Positions 39,362 to 50,601 are shown, numbered from the stretch's first letter. The stretch: 64,000 bases of DNA from Ideonella sp. (GCA_015075165.1 JABTUY010000008.1:58331-122330), one strand, 5' to 3'. A program made the numbers and translations. Notes: generated by a model not told the origin, from the letters alone.

Positions 39362-41662
39362 TCACGTCAGCAGCGGCTGCAGCGGCAGCTCGCGCAGCCG
39401 CTTGCCGGTCAGCACGAACAGCGCGTTGGCCAGTGCCGGGGCGAGCGGCGGCACCAGCGGCTCGCCGATGCCGCTGGGCGCGGCATCGCTGGGCACGATG
39501 TGGGTCTCGACGCGCGGCATCTGCGCCAGCGTCAGCAGCGGGTGATCGGGGAAGTTCTTCTGCTTGACCGCGCCGGCGTCGATGTCGATGCGGCCGTAAA
39601 GCGCGGCGCTGAGCGCGAACGCCACCGACGATTCGGCCTGCTGCGCCACGCCCTGCGGGTGCACGGCCACGCCGCAGTCGAGCGCGCAGACTACGCGGTG
39701 CACGCGCGGCCGGCGCTGCGCCAGCGACACCTCGACCACCTGGGCCACGATGGTGCCGAAGCTCTCGTGCAACGCCACGCCGCGCGCACGGCCGGCCGGC
39801 AGCGGCTGGCCCCAGCCGGCCTGCTGCGCCGCCAGTTGCAGCACAGCCGCGTGGCGCGGCCGCTCGGCCAGCAGGCCGAGACGAAATTGCAGCGGATCGC
39901 GCTGCGCGGCGTGCGCCAGCTCGTCGACGAAGGCCTCGACGAAGAACGCGTTGTGCGAGTGGCCCACCGAGCGCCAGTTGCCGATCGGCACGCCGCTGTT
40001 GGTGGCCACATGCGCGATGCGCTGGTGCGCGATGGCGTACGCCAGGTCGTACAGGCCCTCGACCGTGGTCTTGTCGGGCAGGTCCACCGGCCCGGCCAGC
40101 GCCGGCAGCACGCGCTCGAGCCAGCGCGGCGCGAGCGCATCGCCGGCGCTGTGCGCCTCGAACGCCTGCACGCGGCCCTCGCCGTCGAGGCCGGCGCGCA
40201 GCAGCACGGCCGCGGCGGGGCGGTAGAAGTCGTGCGTGAAGTCTTCTTCGCGCGACCACGCCAGTTGCACCGGCCGGCCGGCGGTTTCGAGCGCGACGCG
40301 CACCGCCTGCGCCACCACGTCGACCTCGAGCCGGCGGCCGAAGCCGCCGCCGAGGTAGGTGACGTGCACTGTGACGGCCTCGGGCGGCACGCCGGCCACG
40401 CGCGCCGCCACGTCGCGCGCGAGGCCCGGCACCTGCGTCGGCGCCCACACCTCGACACGGCCGCCGCCGACGCGCGCGGTGCAGTTCATCGGCTCCATCG
40501 TCGCGTGCGCAAGGTACGGTGCGCGGTACAGCGCCTCGACGCGGCGCGGTGCGGCGGCCAGCGCAGCGGCGCTGTCGCCGCGCGTGTGGAACGCGAGGCC
40601 GCCACGCCGCGCGGCGGCATCGCGCGCCGCCGCTTCGAGCGCGGCCTCGATCGCCTTCGAGTCGAGCGCGCCCGCCGGGCGCGGCTGCCACTGCACCCAG
40701 CCGCGCGTGGCCAGCGCGGCGATCGCCTCGCGCGTGTGCCAGGTGCTGCGGCCGACCACTGCCAGCGCGGCATCGGCGCCGGCCAGTGGCGGCAGCCGCA
40801 CGATGCGCTCGACGCCGGGGAACTGCAGCACGGCGTCGACATTGACCGGGCCCGGCGCGCCGCCGAGCATCGGTGCGTGCACGATGCCGGCATACACCAG
40901 GCCCGGCAATCGCACGTCGAGGCCGTAGAGGGCGCTGCCGTCGCACTTGGCCGCGACGTCGACGCGCGGCGCGGCGCGGCCGATCATGCGCCACGCGGCG
41001 CGCGGCTTCAGCGTCACATCGCCCGGCGGCGACAGCGCGGCCTGCTGCACCAGCTCGCCGTAGTGCGCGCGCGGGCCCGACGGATGGCTGACGACGCCGT
41101 CGCGCACCTCGAGCTCGGCCACCGGCAGCTTCCAGCGTAACGAGGCCGCGCCGAGCAGGCGCGCGCGCGCGGTGGCCGCAGCCAGCCGCAGCGGGCCCCA
41201 GGCATCGGCCACGCTGGCCGAGCCGCCGGTGACGTTGATGCCGAGCTCGCGCACCAGCTTCAGCGTGAGCCAGCGCGCGGCGCGAAAGCCGGCCGTTTCG
41301 CGGCCCGGCTCGCGGTCGTCGGCGTGGAACGGCAGCGCGCCGACGAAGCCCGCGGCGCTGCCGTAGATCGCATCGGGCCCGGCGGGCTGCAGCCGAACGC
41401 GCGCCAGCGGCACGTCGAGCTCGTCGGCCGCCAGCATCGCCAGCGCGGTGTGCACGCCCTGGCCCATCTCGCTGCGGTTCATCGCCAGCACGATGGCGCC
41501 GTCGGCGGTCACCTTGATCCAGCCGTTGAGCGCCACCTCGCCATCGGCCGGCGGCCACAGCGCGGCGCTGCCAAGCCGGCCGCGCGGCGGCAACGCGCCC
41601 CAGCCGACCAGCAGCGCGCCACCGACGGCGGCGCCCGACAGCAACCAGCTGCGCCGCTTCAC
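39362..41662 (-). CDS. Molybdopterin-binding subunit of an xanthine-dehydrogenase-family hydroxylase (IorB-like)
   Basis: Large catalytic subunit of a molybdenum hydroxylase, 766 residues, resembling isoquinoline 1-oxidoreductase beta subunit and periplasmic aldehyde oxidoreductases. A twin-arginine-type leader ([19 protein letters not shown]) is present at the GTG start 41662, so the complex is probably exported by Tat. [33 protein letters not shown] and [17 protein letters not shown] are cofactor-binding segments, and [18 protein letters not shown] holds the conserved catalytic Glu. The FeS subunit gene precedes it; no FAD subunit is present, so electrons probably pass to a cytochrome c. 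Substrate unknown (aldehyde or N-heterocycle). Confidence 0.88.
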   Translation of the reverse strand: MKRRSWLLSGAAVGGALLVGWGALPPRGRLGSAALWPPADGEVALNGWIKVTADGAIVLAMNRSEMGQGVHTALAMLAADELDVPLARVRLQPAGPDAIYGSAAGFVGALPFHADDREPGRETAGFRAARWLTLKLVRELGINVTGGSASVADAWGPLRLAAATARARLLGAASLRWKLPVAELEVRDGVVSHPSGPRAHYGELVQQAALSPPGDVTLKPRAAWRMIGRAAPRVDVAAKCDGSALYGLDVRLPGLVYAGIVHAPMLGGAPGPVNVDAVLQFPGVERIVRLPPLAGADAALAVVGRSTWHTREAIAALATRGWVQWQPRPAGALDSKAIEAALEAAARDAAARRGGLAFHTRGDSAAALAAAPRRVEALYRAPYLAHATMEPMNCTARVGGGRVEVWAPTQVPGLARDVAARVAGVPPEAVTVHVTYLGGGFGRRLEVDVVAQAVRVALETAGRPVQLAWSREEDFTHDFYRPAAAVLLRAGLDGEGRVQAFEAHSAGDALAPRWLERVLPALAGPVDLPDKTTVEGLYDLAYAIAHQRIAHVATNSGVPIGNWRSVGHSHNAFFVEAFVDELAHAAQRDPLQFRLGLLAERPRHAAVLQLAAQQAGWGQPLPAGRARGVALHESFGTIVAQVVEVSLAQRRPRVHRVVCALDCGVAVHPQGVAQQAESSVAFALSAALYGRIDIDAGAVKQKNFPDHPLLTLAQMPRVETHIVPSDAAPSGIGEPLVPPLAPALANALFVLTGKRLRELPLQPLLT

Positions 41663-41737
41663 GGCGCAGGCCCCTCGGTGATTCGCGCGACCGGCGGCGC
41701 ATGAACCAGGCCGAGCCAAGCGGCCGCCGCGGCAGCT

Positions 41738-41800
41738 GTGCCGGGCCGCTGGCGGCGCTCCCTGGGGGGAGGCGCCGAAGGCGCTTCGAGGGGGGTCATG
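41738..41800 (-). repeat. Dispersed palindromic repeat between the two hydroxylase subunits
   Basis: Read on the minus strand: CCCCCCTCGAAGCGCCTTCGGC, GCCTCCCCCCAGGGAGCGCCG then CCAGCGGCCCGG, beginning within 5 bases of the FeS-subunit stop. It is a shorter and more diverged copy of the element at 18.0 and 24.7 kb. Confidence 0.65.
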
Positions 41801-42274
<474 letters not shown>

Positions 42275-42485
42275 CGCACCGGCTTCGAACGCATGGCGGG
42301 CGGCCATTGTGGCCCGCGCCCCGCACGGCGCGCGGCGCAAGCGTTGCAAGTCGTGAGGACTTGCGCGGCGTCAGGCTGCGTACCGCCAATCGCGGGCCGT
42401 GTGCCGTCTGCCGTCAACCGCGTGACGTCGATTCGCAGGTCTTCAACCGCGCGCCCTCGATCGCGGGCGGTTGGCCGTGAGTGGT

Positions 42486-44180
42486 TCAGTCGAGCACAGC
42501 CTCGCTGTGCACGGCGCCGGCGCGGTCGGCACGCGCGCTCAGCGCCAGCCGCGTGCCACGCGGTGCGCGCACGATCCACTCGGCCACCGCGCGGTCGCCG
42601 GTGATGTCGCGGTTGGGCAGGAACGCCTGCAGCGTCGTTTTCGTGGCGTGGCCGGCCAGGTGCGGGCCGACGATGCGCGGTTTGCCGCCGACCAGCTCGC
42701 AGCCGTCGGGCAGCGTGATCTCGAACACCACGCCGCGCGCGGTCTTGCGCTCGAGCGCGCGTGCGCTCACGTGCGCCGGCAGGTAGCCGGTGTTGGCGAC
42801 CGCGAAGCGCACGCGCCAGGTGTCGGGCCCGAGTGCGCGTGCCTCGGTGCGCAGCACCTCGAGCCGCGGCAGGCTCAGCGCCAGCTGCTGCAGCCAGGCC
42901 GGAAAGCGCGCGGCCTCGCGCTCGCGCAGGTGCGGCGGCGGGTTGCGCCAGTAGTTCAGGCGGTCCCAGCCGCCGAGCTCCACCGCGCCGAGCTGCGGAT
43001 GCTGGAACGGGTACCAATCGACATGCGCCAGGCCGTTGCACTGCGTGTCGCTCCAGCGCAGCAGCTTGAGGTCGTCTTCGGGCGGATGCTCGCGGTACCA
43101 GTGGACCCAGTCGTAGTCGGTGATGCCGGCTTCCTTGTTGGGGCCCCAGATCTCCACCGTCCAGAACAGCGAGCCCAGGTGCTCGTACAACCAGTCTTGC
43201 GTGCCGGAGATGGTCTCCTTCGGGTGGTAGCGAAAATCTTCGTAGATGCTGATCGCCGGGTAGCCGGTGAGCTTCTCGCCGAGCGCCGACAGGCGCTTGT
43301 AGATCCACAGGTCTTCGGGTGTCATGTCCTGGTCGGACTGCGTGGCCATCGGCCGCAAGATGACGCCCGAGTGGGTGTGGAAGCTCACGCCGGCGCCGAT
43401 GTTGGGATGCTTGACGATGAAGTCGACCATCGCCCGCACCTCGGGCTCGCTGGTGGGGTACGGCCCCGCGCCCGCCTGCTCGAACTCCTGCCGCCAGTGC
43501 GACGGGAAGTTGCGGTTGAGGTCGAGGCTCTCGCGGTCGGGGTTGACCTTGATCTGCAGGCCGTCGAAGTTGAGCAGCATGCCCTCGGGCATCAGGCGCC
43601 AGTAGCGGCCGCCGAACTCGCCGGGCTCGCGCGGGATCATCAGCCGCGCGTCGTCGGGGTGGCACTTCCATGATCCATTGGCATCGGGGATGCGCATGAA
43701 CAGCATGCGGCCGTCGCCGTCGACGTCTTCGATGCTGAGGCCGTCGATCGCCGGTTCGTCGAACGGGTACGGCCGTGTCGACGCGCGGATGTAGCGCGGC
43801 CGGTCGGCCAGCGCGAGTTCGGCGCCGTCGGGGTTCAGGCGCGGGCACAGGTAGACCACCCGCGTGTCGAGCAGTTGCGCGATGGCGGCATCGCCCGCGT
43901 AGCCGGCCACCAGCTGGTGCAGCCAATAGAGGCAGGCGGTGCTCGCGGTCAGCTCGCCGGCGTGGATGTTGCCGTCGCACCAGAATGCCGGCTTGTCGGT
44001 GTCGGGGCCGGTGTCGCGCTGCGTGATCACGGCCAGCCAGATGTCACGGCCCTCGTAGCTCTTGCCGATCGATTCGATGCGCACCAGGTCGGGCCGCGCG
44101 GCGGCGTAGTCGTGCAGCAGCCGCGTCAGCTCGGCGTGGCGGTAGAACAGGTCGAAGCGGGGGACGGGCAGCTCTTGCAT
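42486..44180 (-). CDS. M14 family zinc carboxypeptidase
   Basis: A 564-residue metallocarboxypeptidase. GNIHAGELTAS holds the first zinc His and Glu, SFHTHSGVI the second zinc His, and LFWTVEIWGP the catalytic Glu; RLNPDG and LDLNRNFPSHW supply Asn/Arg substrate contacts. The catalytic domain covers about residues 1-420 and is followed by a beta-rich C-terminal domain (about 440-564, with VRFAVANTGYLPAHV). No export signal is visible. Similar large M14 proteins are common in Burkholderiales; the substrate is unknown. Confidence 0.87.
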   Translation of the reverse strand: MQELPVPRFDLFYRHAELTRLLHDYAAARPDLVRIESIGKSYEGRDIWLAVITQRDTGPDTDKPAFWCDGNIHAGELTASTACLYWLHQLVAGYAGDAAIAQLLDTRVVYLCPRLNPDGAELALADRPRYIRASTRPYPFDEPAIDGLSIEDVDGDGRMLFMRIPDANGSWKCHPDDARLMIPREPGEFGGRYWRLMPEGMLLNFDGLQIKVNPDRESLDLNRNFPSHWRQEFEQAGAGPYPTSEPEVRAMVDFIVKHPNIGAGVSFHTHSGVILRPMATQSDQDMTPEDLWIYKRLSALGEKLTGYPAISIYEDFRYHPKETISGTQDWLYEHLGSLFWTVEIWGPNKEAGITDYDWVHWYREHPPEDDLKLLRWSDTQCNGLAHVDWYPFQHPQLGAVELGGWDRLNYWRNPPPHLREREAARFPAWLQQLALSLPRLEVLRTEARALGPDTWRVRFAVANTGYLPAHVSARALERKTARGVVFEITLPDGCELVGGKPRIVGPHLAGHATKTTLQAFLPNRDITGDRAVAEWIVRAPRGTRLALSARADRAGAVHSEAVLD

Positions 44181-44347
44181 CGTCGGCGCGAAGGGTGGGC
44201 GAGCCGCTCAAGTGTCGCAGAGCGGCGGGCATGGCAGCGCCGGCAGCGCCTCGTGCAAACCCCAGCCGTGGCCGCGGCGTCACAGTGCCGGCACCACAGA
44301 GCCGGCGTCGGCGTGCCAGCCGCGCGGCGCCGGGCGCGCGGCCGTGT

Positions 44348-45664
44348 TCAGCGCAGCGGCAGCAGCAACCGCGCGATGCCGCGCACGCTCACCAGGTTGC
44401 CCGGGTTGCCGGTCTCCTCCAGCACGTTGGCCATGCGGCGCAGGATGCGCGCACTGCGGTTGGCGCGCCAGATCAGCAGGTCGGCCAGCCAGGGGTGGTT
44501 GTTGACGCGGTTGGCGCGCTCGTACAGCTCGAAACGCGGCTTCAACGCGGCGATCGCCGCGCGGTACGGTGCGTGCGCGGCGTCGAGCGCGGCGTCGGAT
44601 GCGGCATCCGACGCCGAGGGTGCCGCGGCGCGCGGCGCCGCCGCGTGCGCACCGATCAGCGCGCGCGCAGCCAGCATGCCGGTCTCCATCGCCTTGCCGA
44701 TGCCTTCGCCGGTGAACGCATAGGTGCTGCCCGCGGCCTCGCCGGTCACCATCAGGCCGGCGCGCGTGAGCTGCGCGCCGTCGAGCGAGCAGCGCAGCGG
44801 CGCGCCCTTCAACTCGCCGACGAACTGGCCGCTGCGCGTGAGCTCGCGCGCCGGCGCGTAGACCTCGCAGAACGCGGCGAACATCTCGCGCAGGTTGACG
44901 TCGCGCATCGTCTGCCGGCCGTCGGCGCCGAGATGGTTGTGGCTGTGCGCCAGGCCGACGCCGATGTTGAACACGCCGTCGCGGCACGGAAAGATCCAGC
45001 CGTAGCCCGTGCGCAGGCGCCTGTGCCACACGACTTCGAGCGCGGTGATGCGCTCGGCGAACGCCGGGTTGCGCACATAGCCGCGCAGCGCCACGCCGCT
45101 GGGCACGCGGCGCTCGCAGACGCCGGCGGCGATCAGCGCCTGCGGCACCGCACCGGTGGCCAGCACCACCTGCCGCGCGCGGATCTCGTGCAGCGCCGGT
45201 TCATGCGGCGAGCCGGCGTCGCCGCCGCGCAGGCGCGCACCGATCACGCGATCGCCGCCGAGCAGCGGCGCCTCGAAGCGCGCCGGCGCCAGCAGCCGCG
45301 CGCCGGCGCGCACCGCGGCACGGCAGACGATGTCGTCGAGCTCGCGCCGCGGCAGCACCGCGAGCCGGCCCGGTACGTCGACGCGGCCGCCGCGCGGGCC
45401 GATGCAGCCGACATGGCGAGCTCGCTGCGCGCGCGTCATCACCTCGTCGTAGACGCCAAGCTTGTGCAGCGCGGCGTGCGCATCGGGGATCAGGCCGTCA
45501 CCGCACACCTTGTCGCGCGGGAACGCCTGCGCATCGATCAGCACGGTGTCGATGCCGGCGCGTGCGAGCAGTTGCGCGCACGCGCTGCCGGCCGGTCCGG
45601 CGCCGACGACGAGCACCTCGCAGCGATCGGGCCAGGCAGACGGATCGGGCATGCTTGCAGCCAC
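44348..45664 (-). CDS. Geranylgeranyl reductase family FAD-dependent oxidoreductase
   Basis: A 438-residue flavoprotein. VLVVGAGPAGSACAQLLARAG near residue 17 binds the FAD ADP moiety; FPRDKVCGDGLIPDA is the PxxKxCGxG hallmark of the geranylgeranyl reductase family; MVTGEAAGSTYAFTGEGIGKAM is the second FAD motif. Such enzymes reduce isoprenoid side chains (for example in bacteriochlorophyll, quinone or archaeal lipid synthesis), but many family members in heterotrophic bacteria have no known substrate. There are no photosynthesis genes around it here. Confidence 0.82.
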   Translation of the reverse strand: MAASMPDPSAWPDRCEVLVVGAGPAGSACAQLLARAGIDTVLIDAQAFPRDKVCGDGLIPDAHAALHKLGVYDEVMTRAQRARHVGCIGPRGGRVDVPGRLAVLPRRELDDIVCRAAVRAGARLLAPARFEAPLLGGDRVIGARLRGGDAGSPHEPALHEIRARQVVLATGAVPQALIAAGVCERRVPSGVALRGYVRNPAFAERITALEVVWHRRLRTGYGWIFPCRDGVFNIGVGLAHSHNHLGADGRQTMRDVNLREMFAAFCEVYAPARELTRSGQFVGELKGAPLRCSLDGAQLTRAGLMVTGEAAGSTYAFTGEGIGKAMETGMLAARALIGAHAAAPRAAAPSASDAASDAALDAAHAPYRAAIAALKPRFELYERANRVNNHPWLADLLIWRANRSARILRRMANVLEETGNPGNLVSVRGIARLLLPLR

Positions 45665-45817
45665 CGAGAGATGGGGCGCCGATTGTAGGCAGCGCGGCCG
45701 CGCCGCCCGCGCGCGGGCATGGTGCGCATCGCGCAGCGCGTGGTGGCCTTGTCGGGCGGCCGATCGAACAGCCGTCCGACGGATCCTGTCGACGACCGCT
45801 CGGACCGCTTCGCCGCT

Positions 45818-48106
45818 TCAGGCCGCGAGCGCAGCCGCTGCGGCTCCCGCCTGCGCCTTCACGCGCTGCCGCCACGCGTGCAACAGCGGCTCGGTGTAGC
45901 CGCTGGGCTGCTCCTGGCCCTTGAACACAAGATCGAGCGCCGCCTGGTAGGCCGCCGAGGTGGCGAAGTTGCCATGCATGCGGCGGTACAGCGGGTCGCC
46001 GGCGTTCTGCTGGTCGACCACCGCGGCCATGCGCTCGAAGGTGGCCCGTACCTGGCCCTCGCTGACCACGCCGTGGCGCAACCAGTTGGCGATGTGCTGG
46101 CTCGAGATGCGCAGCGTGGCGCGATCCTCCATCAGCCCGACGTTGTGGATGTCGGGCACCTTAGAGCAGCCGACGCCCTGGTCGACCCAGCGCACCACGT
46201 AGCCGAGGATGCCCTGCGCGTTGTTGTCGATTTCCTGCTGGCGTTCGGCGGCGCTCCAATCGGCCTTGGCCGCCACCGGCACCGTCAGCAGGTCGTCGAG
46301 CAGCGCCTCGTGCTCGGCGCGGAGGCCGGCGCGCTCGAGCTGCCGCATCACCGCGAACACGTCGACCTGGTGGTAGTGCAGCGCGTGCAGCGTCGCCGCG
46401 GTGGGGCTCGGCACCCAGGCGGTGTTGGCGCCGGCCTGCGGGTGCACGATCTTCGCTTTTAGCATCGCGCCCATCAGGTCGGGCATGGCCCACATGCCCT
46501 TGCCGATCTGCGCCTTGCCGCGCAGGCCGCATTGCAGGCCGATGAGCACGTTCAGCCGTTCGTAGGCGGCGATCCAGGCGCTGGACTTCATGTCGCCCTT
46601 GCGGATCATCGGTCCGGCGCGCATCGCGGTGTGGATCTCGTCGCCGGTGCGGTCGAGGAAGCCGGTGTTGATGAAGGCGACGCGGCTCTTCGCAGCGGCG
46701 ATGCACGCCTTCAGGTTGACGCTGGTGCGGCGCTCCTCGTCCATGATGCCGAGCTTGACGGTGCTGTCGGGCAGGCCGAGCAGCGCCTCGACGCGCGCGA
46801 ACAGCTCGGCGGCGAACGCCACCTCGGCCGGCCCGTGCATCTTGGGCTTGACGATGTAGATCGAGCCGGTGCGGCTGTTGCGGATGCCGTGCTGCGTGAG
46901 GCCCTTCAGGTCGTGCAGCGCGATCGCGGTGGTCACCACCGCATCGAGGATGCCCTCGGGAATCTCGCGGTCGTCGTCGCCGTAGAGCACCGCGGGGTTC
47001 GTCATCAGGTGGCCGACGTTGCGCACGAACAGCAGCGAGCGGCCGTGCAGCGTCAGCGGCCGGCCATCGGGCGCGGTGTAGACACGGTCGGGGTTCAGGC
47101 TGCGCACGAAGCGACGGCCGCCCTTTTCCATCGCCTCGGTCAGTGTGCCCTTCAGGATGCCGAGCCAGTTGCCGTAGGCCTGCACCTTGTCGGCTGCATC
47201 GACCACCGCCACCGAATCCTCGAGATCGAGGATGGTCGACACCGCCGATTCGATCACCAGGTCGCAGACGCCGGCAGGATCGTCGCGGCCGATCGGGTGA
47301 CTGCGGTCGAAGCGGATGTCGAGGTGCAGGCCGTGGTGCTCCAGCAGCACGCCCGACGGCGCATCGGCCGCGCCCTGGTGGCCGCGGAACTGCGCCGGCT
47401 TCGCCAGGCCGGTGGCCTTGCCGCCCTTCAGCGTGACCACCAGCCGGCCGCCGACGACGCGATAGTTGATGGCATCGATGTGCGAGCCGCGTTGCAGCGG
47501 TGCGGTGCGGTCGAGCACGTAGCGGCAGTACTCGATCACCTTGGCGCCGCGCACCGGGTTGTAGCCCGGGCCGCGCGTGGCGCCGCCGTCTCGAGTCGAT
47601 CCGGCTGCGCTGGGCGACTCGACCCCCTCGGGAGGCAGCGAAGCCTGAGGGCTCTGTTCAGGCAGCGCATCGGTGCCGTACAGCGCATCGTACAACGAGC
47701 CCCAGCGCGCGTTGGCCGCGTTCAGTGCGTAGCGCGCGTTGGTCACCGGCACCACCAGTTGCGGGCCAGCCTGGCGCGCCAGTTCGTCGTCGACGTTGGC
47801 GGTGGTGATCTTCACGCGCTTCGGTGCCGGCACGAGATAGCCGATGCGCTGCAGGAACTCGCGGTAGGCCTTACGGTCGCGGATCGGACCGGGGTGCGCG
47901 CCATGCCAGGCATCGAGCTCGCGCTGCAACCGCTCGCGCTCGGCCAGCAGCGCCGCGTTCTGCGGTGCGAGGTCGCGCACGATGGCGTCGAAGCCGCGCC
48001 AGAACGCGGCCGGCTCGACGCCGGTGTCGGGCAGCACCTGCTGCTCGATGAACTGCGCCAGCTCGGTGGCAACTTTCAAGCTGTGGTGGTGGGTGCGGTC
48101 GGTCAT
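45818..48106 (-). CDS. glcB: Malate synthase G
   Basis: Condenses glyoxylate with acetyl-CoA to malate in glycolate/glyoxylate use. 762 residues against about 723 in E. coli GlcB. Conserved segments include [64 protein letters not shown] and [16 protein letters not shown]. Residues 151-178 ([19 protein letters not shown] and following) are an insertion not usual in the family; they fall just before GYNPVRGAK and look repeat-derived. A weak hairpin beyond the stop (around 45755-45784) may end the transcript. Confidence 0.95.
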   Translation of the reverse strand: MTDRTHHHSLKVATELAQFIEQQVLPDTGVEPAAFWRGFDAIVRDLAPQNAALLAERERLQRELDAWHGAHPGPIRDRKAYREFLQRIGYLVPAPKRVKITTANVDDELARQAGPQLVVPVTNARYALNAANARWGSLYDALYGTDALPEQSPQASLPPEGVESPSAAGSTRDGGATRGPGYNPVRGAKVIEYCRYVLDRTAPLQRGSHIDAINYRVVGGRLVVTLKGGKATGLAKPAQFRGHQGAADAPSGVLLEHHGLHLDIRFDRSHPIGRDDPAGVCDLVIESAVSTILDLEDSVAVVDAADKVQAYGNWLGILKGTLTEAMEKGGRRFVRSLNPDRVYTAPDGRPLTLHGRSLLFVRNVGHLMTNPAVLYGDDDREIPEGILDAVVTTAIALHDLKGLTQHGIRNSRTGSIYIVKPKMHGPAEVAFAAELFARVEALLGLPDSTVKLGIMDEERRTSVNLKACIAAAKSRVAFINTGFLDRTGDEIHTAMRAGPMIRKGDMKSSAWIAAYERLNVLIGLQCGLRGKAQIGKGMWAMPDLMGAMLKAKIVHPQAGANTAWVPSPTAATLHALHYHQVDVFAVMRQLERAGLRAEHEALLDDLLTVPVAAKADWSAAERQQEIDNNAQGILGYVVRWVDQGVGCSKVPDIHNVGLMEDRATLRISSQHIANWLRHGVVSEGQVRATFERMAAVVDQQNAGDPLYRRMHGNFATSAAYQAALDLVFKGQEQPSGYTEPLLHAWRQRVKAQAGAAAAALAA
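47573..47656 (-). repeat. In-frame, probably repeat-derived insert inside glcB
   Basis: About 84 bp (28 codons) on the coding strand, with CCTCAGGCTTCGCTGCCTCC then CGAGGGGGTCGAGTCGCC and a CGAGTC/GACTCG dyad. Its composition and arrangement are like the intergenic palindromic elements of the window. It keeps the glcB frame and encodes a Ser/Pro/Gly-rich loop. Confidence 0.55.
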
Positions 48107-48195
48107 CGTCGTCGGGCTTGTGGTCGTGATGGGTCTGGTCGATGGGAATTGGCGTGAGCGTGGCCGGCAGCGAGCTGCGGGTCAACCCGCGCCGG

Positions 48196-48912
48196 TCAAA
48201 CGGGCGGCGGGTGTTCGGCAGGTTCGGCGAAGAAGTCGAGCACGTCGCGCAGATTGCTCCCGGTGCGCGTGGGTTCGGTGCCGAGCACATCCAGCGGCGC
48301 GCCGGCACGGTTGATCCACAGCGTGGTGTAGCCGTACCAGGTGGCACCGATCGCATCCCAGCCGTTGCTCGACACGAACAGGATCTGCCGCGCCGGCAGC
48401 CCCAATGCCTGCGGGCCGAGCGCATAGACCGCGTCATCGGTCTTGAACCGCTGCACGCTGTGCGCGCTGAGTACCGGGTCCAGCCAGGCCCCGAAGCCGG
48501 CATGCGCGATCACCGAATCGAGCAGCGGCGGCTCGCCGTTGGACAGCACGCCAGCGCGGATGCCGCGCGCGCGCAGCGTCTGCAGCACGGCGCGGTTCTC
48601 GGCGAACGGCGCCAGGCGTCGGTACTCGTCCATCAGCGTCTGCTCGATCGTCGGTGTCAACGGCAGGCCCAGCCGCGTGCAGGTGAAGTGCAGCGCGCAG
48701 CGCGTCAGCTCGCTGAACGGCCGGTAGCGGTCGGCCATCGAACACAGGTGTGTGTACTCGATCTGCTTGTCGCGCCACAGCTGCGACGCGCGCTCGCCGT
48801 GGCCGGGAAACAGCGACTCCAGCCGCCGGCCGACGCTGTACACATCGAACAGCGTGCCGAAGACATCGAACAGCACGGCGCGCGGCGCGCCAGCGACGGA
48901 AGGCGGTGCCAT
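48196..48912 (-). CDS. Haloacid dehalogenase, type II
   Basis: L-2-haloacid dehalogenase of the HAD superfamily, 238 residues: hydrolyses short L-2-haloacids to D-2-hydroxyacids. The nucleophile Asp16 is in AVLFDVFGTLFD; GVLSNGEPPLLDSV is motif II; FKTDDAVYALG carries the Lys of motif III; FVSSNGWDAIGATWYG is motif IV. All fit the DehII family rather than phosphatases. It is divergent from a LysR gene (175-bp gap), which may control it, and is followed by glcB on the same strand after 89 bp; its 2-hydroxyacid products would be compatible with glyoxylate metabolism, though this is inference. Confidence 0.88.
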   Translation of the reverse strand: MAPPSVAGAPRAVLFDVFGTLFDVYSVGRRLESLFPGHGERASQLWRDKQIEYTHLCSMADRYRPFSELTRCALHFTCTRLGLPLTPTIEQTLMDEYRRLAPFAENRAVLQTLRARGIRAGVLSNGEPPLLDSVIAHAGFGAWLDPVLSAHSVQRFKTDDAVYALGPQALGLPARQILFVSSNGWDAIGATWYGYTTLWINRAGAPLDVLGTEPTRTGSNLRDVLDFFAEPAEHPPPV

Positions 48913-49087
48913 GAACTCGACACTCTATGCGGCGCCGACGCAGCCATTGGGTGCAGCCAATGCGCGGGATTGATGACCTTCACGGCATGAGTCGAGCGCG
49001 CTGCGGCTCAATTGTGCGATTGGGTCGCCCCTTCCGCAGTCTGGGCTGCGATTTGATCTTTGACCAACCGACCGCTAATCTCGACCG

Positions 49088-50017
49088 GTGGATCAGCTAA
49101 AGCAGATCGAATCGTTCGTAGCGGTGGCCGGCAAGGGTAGCCTGACGGCCGCTGCCAACGCCGAGGGCGTGGCGCCGGCGGTGATCGGCCGCCGCATCGA
49201 TGCGCTCGAAGAGCGGCTCGGCGTCAAGCTGCTGGTGCGCACCACGCGGCGCATCACGCTGACCCACGAAGGCAGCGCGTTCCTTGAGGATTGCCAGCGC
49301 ATCCTGGTCGACTTGGCCACCGCCGAGGCCAGTGTTTCCGAAGGCGGTGTGAAAGCCAGCGGTCACTTGCGTATCACTGCGCCGGCGGGCTTCGGACGTC
49401 GGCACGTGGCGCCGCTGGTGCCACGCTTCGTCGCCGAGCATCCGGACGTCAGCATCTCGCTGAACCTGTCGGACCGCGTGGTCGACATCGTCAACGAAGG
49501 CTTCGACTGCGCGGTGCGCGTCGGCGACCTGCCCGACTCGAGCCTGGTCAGCGTGCGGCTGGCCGACAACCGGCGCATGTGCGTGGCCACCGCGGAGTAC
49601 CTGAAGCGCCACGGCACGCCGAAGCAACCGGCCGACCTGGTGAAGCACCGTTGCCTGATGCTGTCGTCCGAGGCCAGCCAGCCGCGCGGCTGGGCGTTCA
49701 CGGTCGACGGCAAGGTGGTGCACGTGCGCCCCGGCGGCGCGCTCGACTGCAGCGACGGCCAGGTGCTGCACGACTGGTGCGCGCAGGGCTTGGGCATCGC
49801 CTGGCGCAGCACCTGGGAGGTGCAGGACGAAGTGGCCAGCGGCCGCCTGGTGGCGGTGCTCGAGGAGCATGCCGCGCCGCCGAACGGCGTGTATGCAGTG
49901 TTCGTGCAGCGCAAGCACCTGCCGCTGCGCGTGCGGCTGTGGATCGACTTCCTGAAGCAGAGCTACGGCGACGCGGCCTACTGGGCGCGTCCGCAGACCA
50001 GGCCGCTGGCGGCCTGA
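49088..50017 (+). CDS. LysR family transcriptional regulator
   Basis: A 309-residue regulator. The winged helix-turn-helix is at residues 1-60 (FVAVAGKGSLTAAANAEGVA then RRIDALEERLGVKLLVRTTR); the rest is the periplasmic-binding-like effector domain (SGHLRITAPAGFGRRHVAPL). It belongs to the subgroup with a C-terminal FLKQ tail common in proteobacteria. GTG 49088 is the start. It faces the dehalogenase gene across 175 bp, the usual layout for LysR autoregulation and control of the divergent gene. Effector unknown. Confidence 0.9.
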   Translation: MDQLKQIESFVAVAGKGSLTAAANAEGVAPAVIGRRIDALEERLGVKLLVRTTRRITLTHEGSAFLEDCQRILVDLATAEASVSEGGVKASGHLRITAPAGFGRRHVAPLVPRFVAEHPDVSISLNLSDRVVDIVNEGFDCAVRVGDLPDSSLVSVRLADNRRMCVATAEYLKRHGTPKQPADLVKHRCLMLSSEASQPRGWAFTVDGKVVHVRPGGALDCSDGQVLHDWCAQGLGIAWRSTWEVQDEVASGRLVAVLEEHAAPPNGVYAVFVQRKHLPLRVRLWIDFLKQSYGDAAYWARPQTRPLAA

Positions 50018-50070
50018 GCCCTGACACTCGCCTGAGCCGAAACCCTCCCCCCGCAGCAGCGCCCGACACC

Positions 50071-50526
50071 ATGGCCCTCGAAGCAACCCTGGCCTACCTG
50101 CACGTGATGGCCATCCTGACCTGGGTGGTGTTCATCGCCAGCACCACCGCGCTGGCGCGCGAGGACTGGTTCAACGCGGCAGCCCTGGTGCGGCTGGCCC
50201 GCGTCGACCGCATCACCGCGATCGGTGCGATCGCCGTACTGCTGAGCGGGGCGGCGCGCAGCGTCTGGGGCGTCAAGGGGCTGCACTGGTACCTCGACCA
50301 GCCGCTGTGGTGGGGCAAGGTCACGCTGTGGCTGGTGATGGCGCTGGTCGGCTTCGGCGCCTCGCGCCGCATCCAGAGCTGGCGCCGCACGCTCGCCGCC
50401 GGCGGAGGGCTGCCGTCGCCGGCCGAGATCGTTGCCGTGCGGCGCCGGGTGTTCGCGGCCTCGCATCTGATGCTGGTCGTCCCGGCGCTGGCCGTCTGCC
50501 TGGCGCGCGGCATCGGCACCCGCTGA
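50071..50526 (+). CDS. DUF2214 family membrane protein
   Basis: A 151-residue protein with four hydrophobic segments (about residues 6-27, 47-65, 80-98 and 128-148). LAYLHVMAILTWVVFIASTT at the N-terminus and the DQPLWWGKVTLWLVMALVG segment are the DUF2214 pattern. Function unknown. It follows the LysR gene after 53 bp. Confidence 0.75.
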   Translation: MALEATLAYLHVMAILTWVVFIASTTALAREDWFNAAALVRLARVDRITAIGAIAVLLSGAARSVWGVKGLHWYLDQPLWWGKVTLWLVMALVGFGASRRIQSWRRTLAAGGGLPSPAEIVAVRRRVFAASHLMLVVPALAVCLARGIGTR

Positions 50527-50601
50527 AGGCCCAAGAACGGAGCGGCCGGGCTGCCAGGCCCGGCCGTTCACTTGGCGCGCGAAGCGCCGGAGGCGGTCAG
50601 A

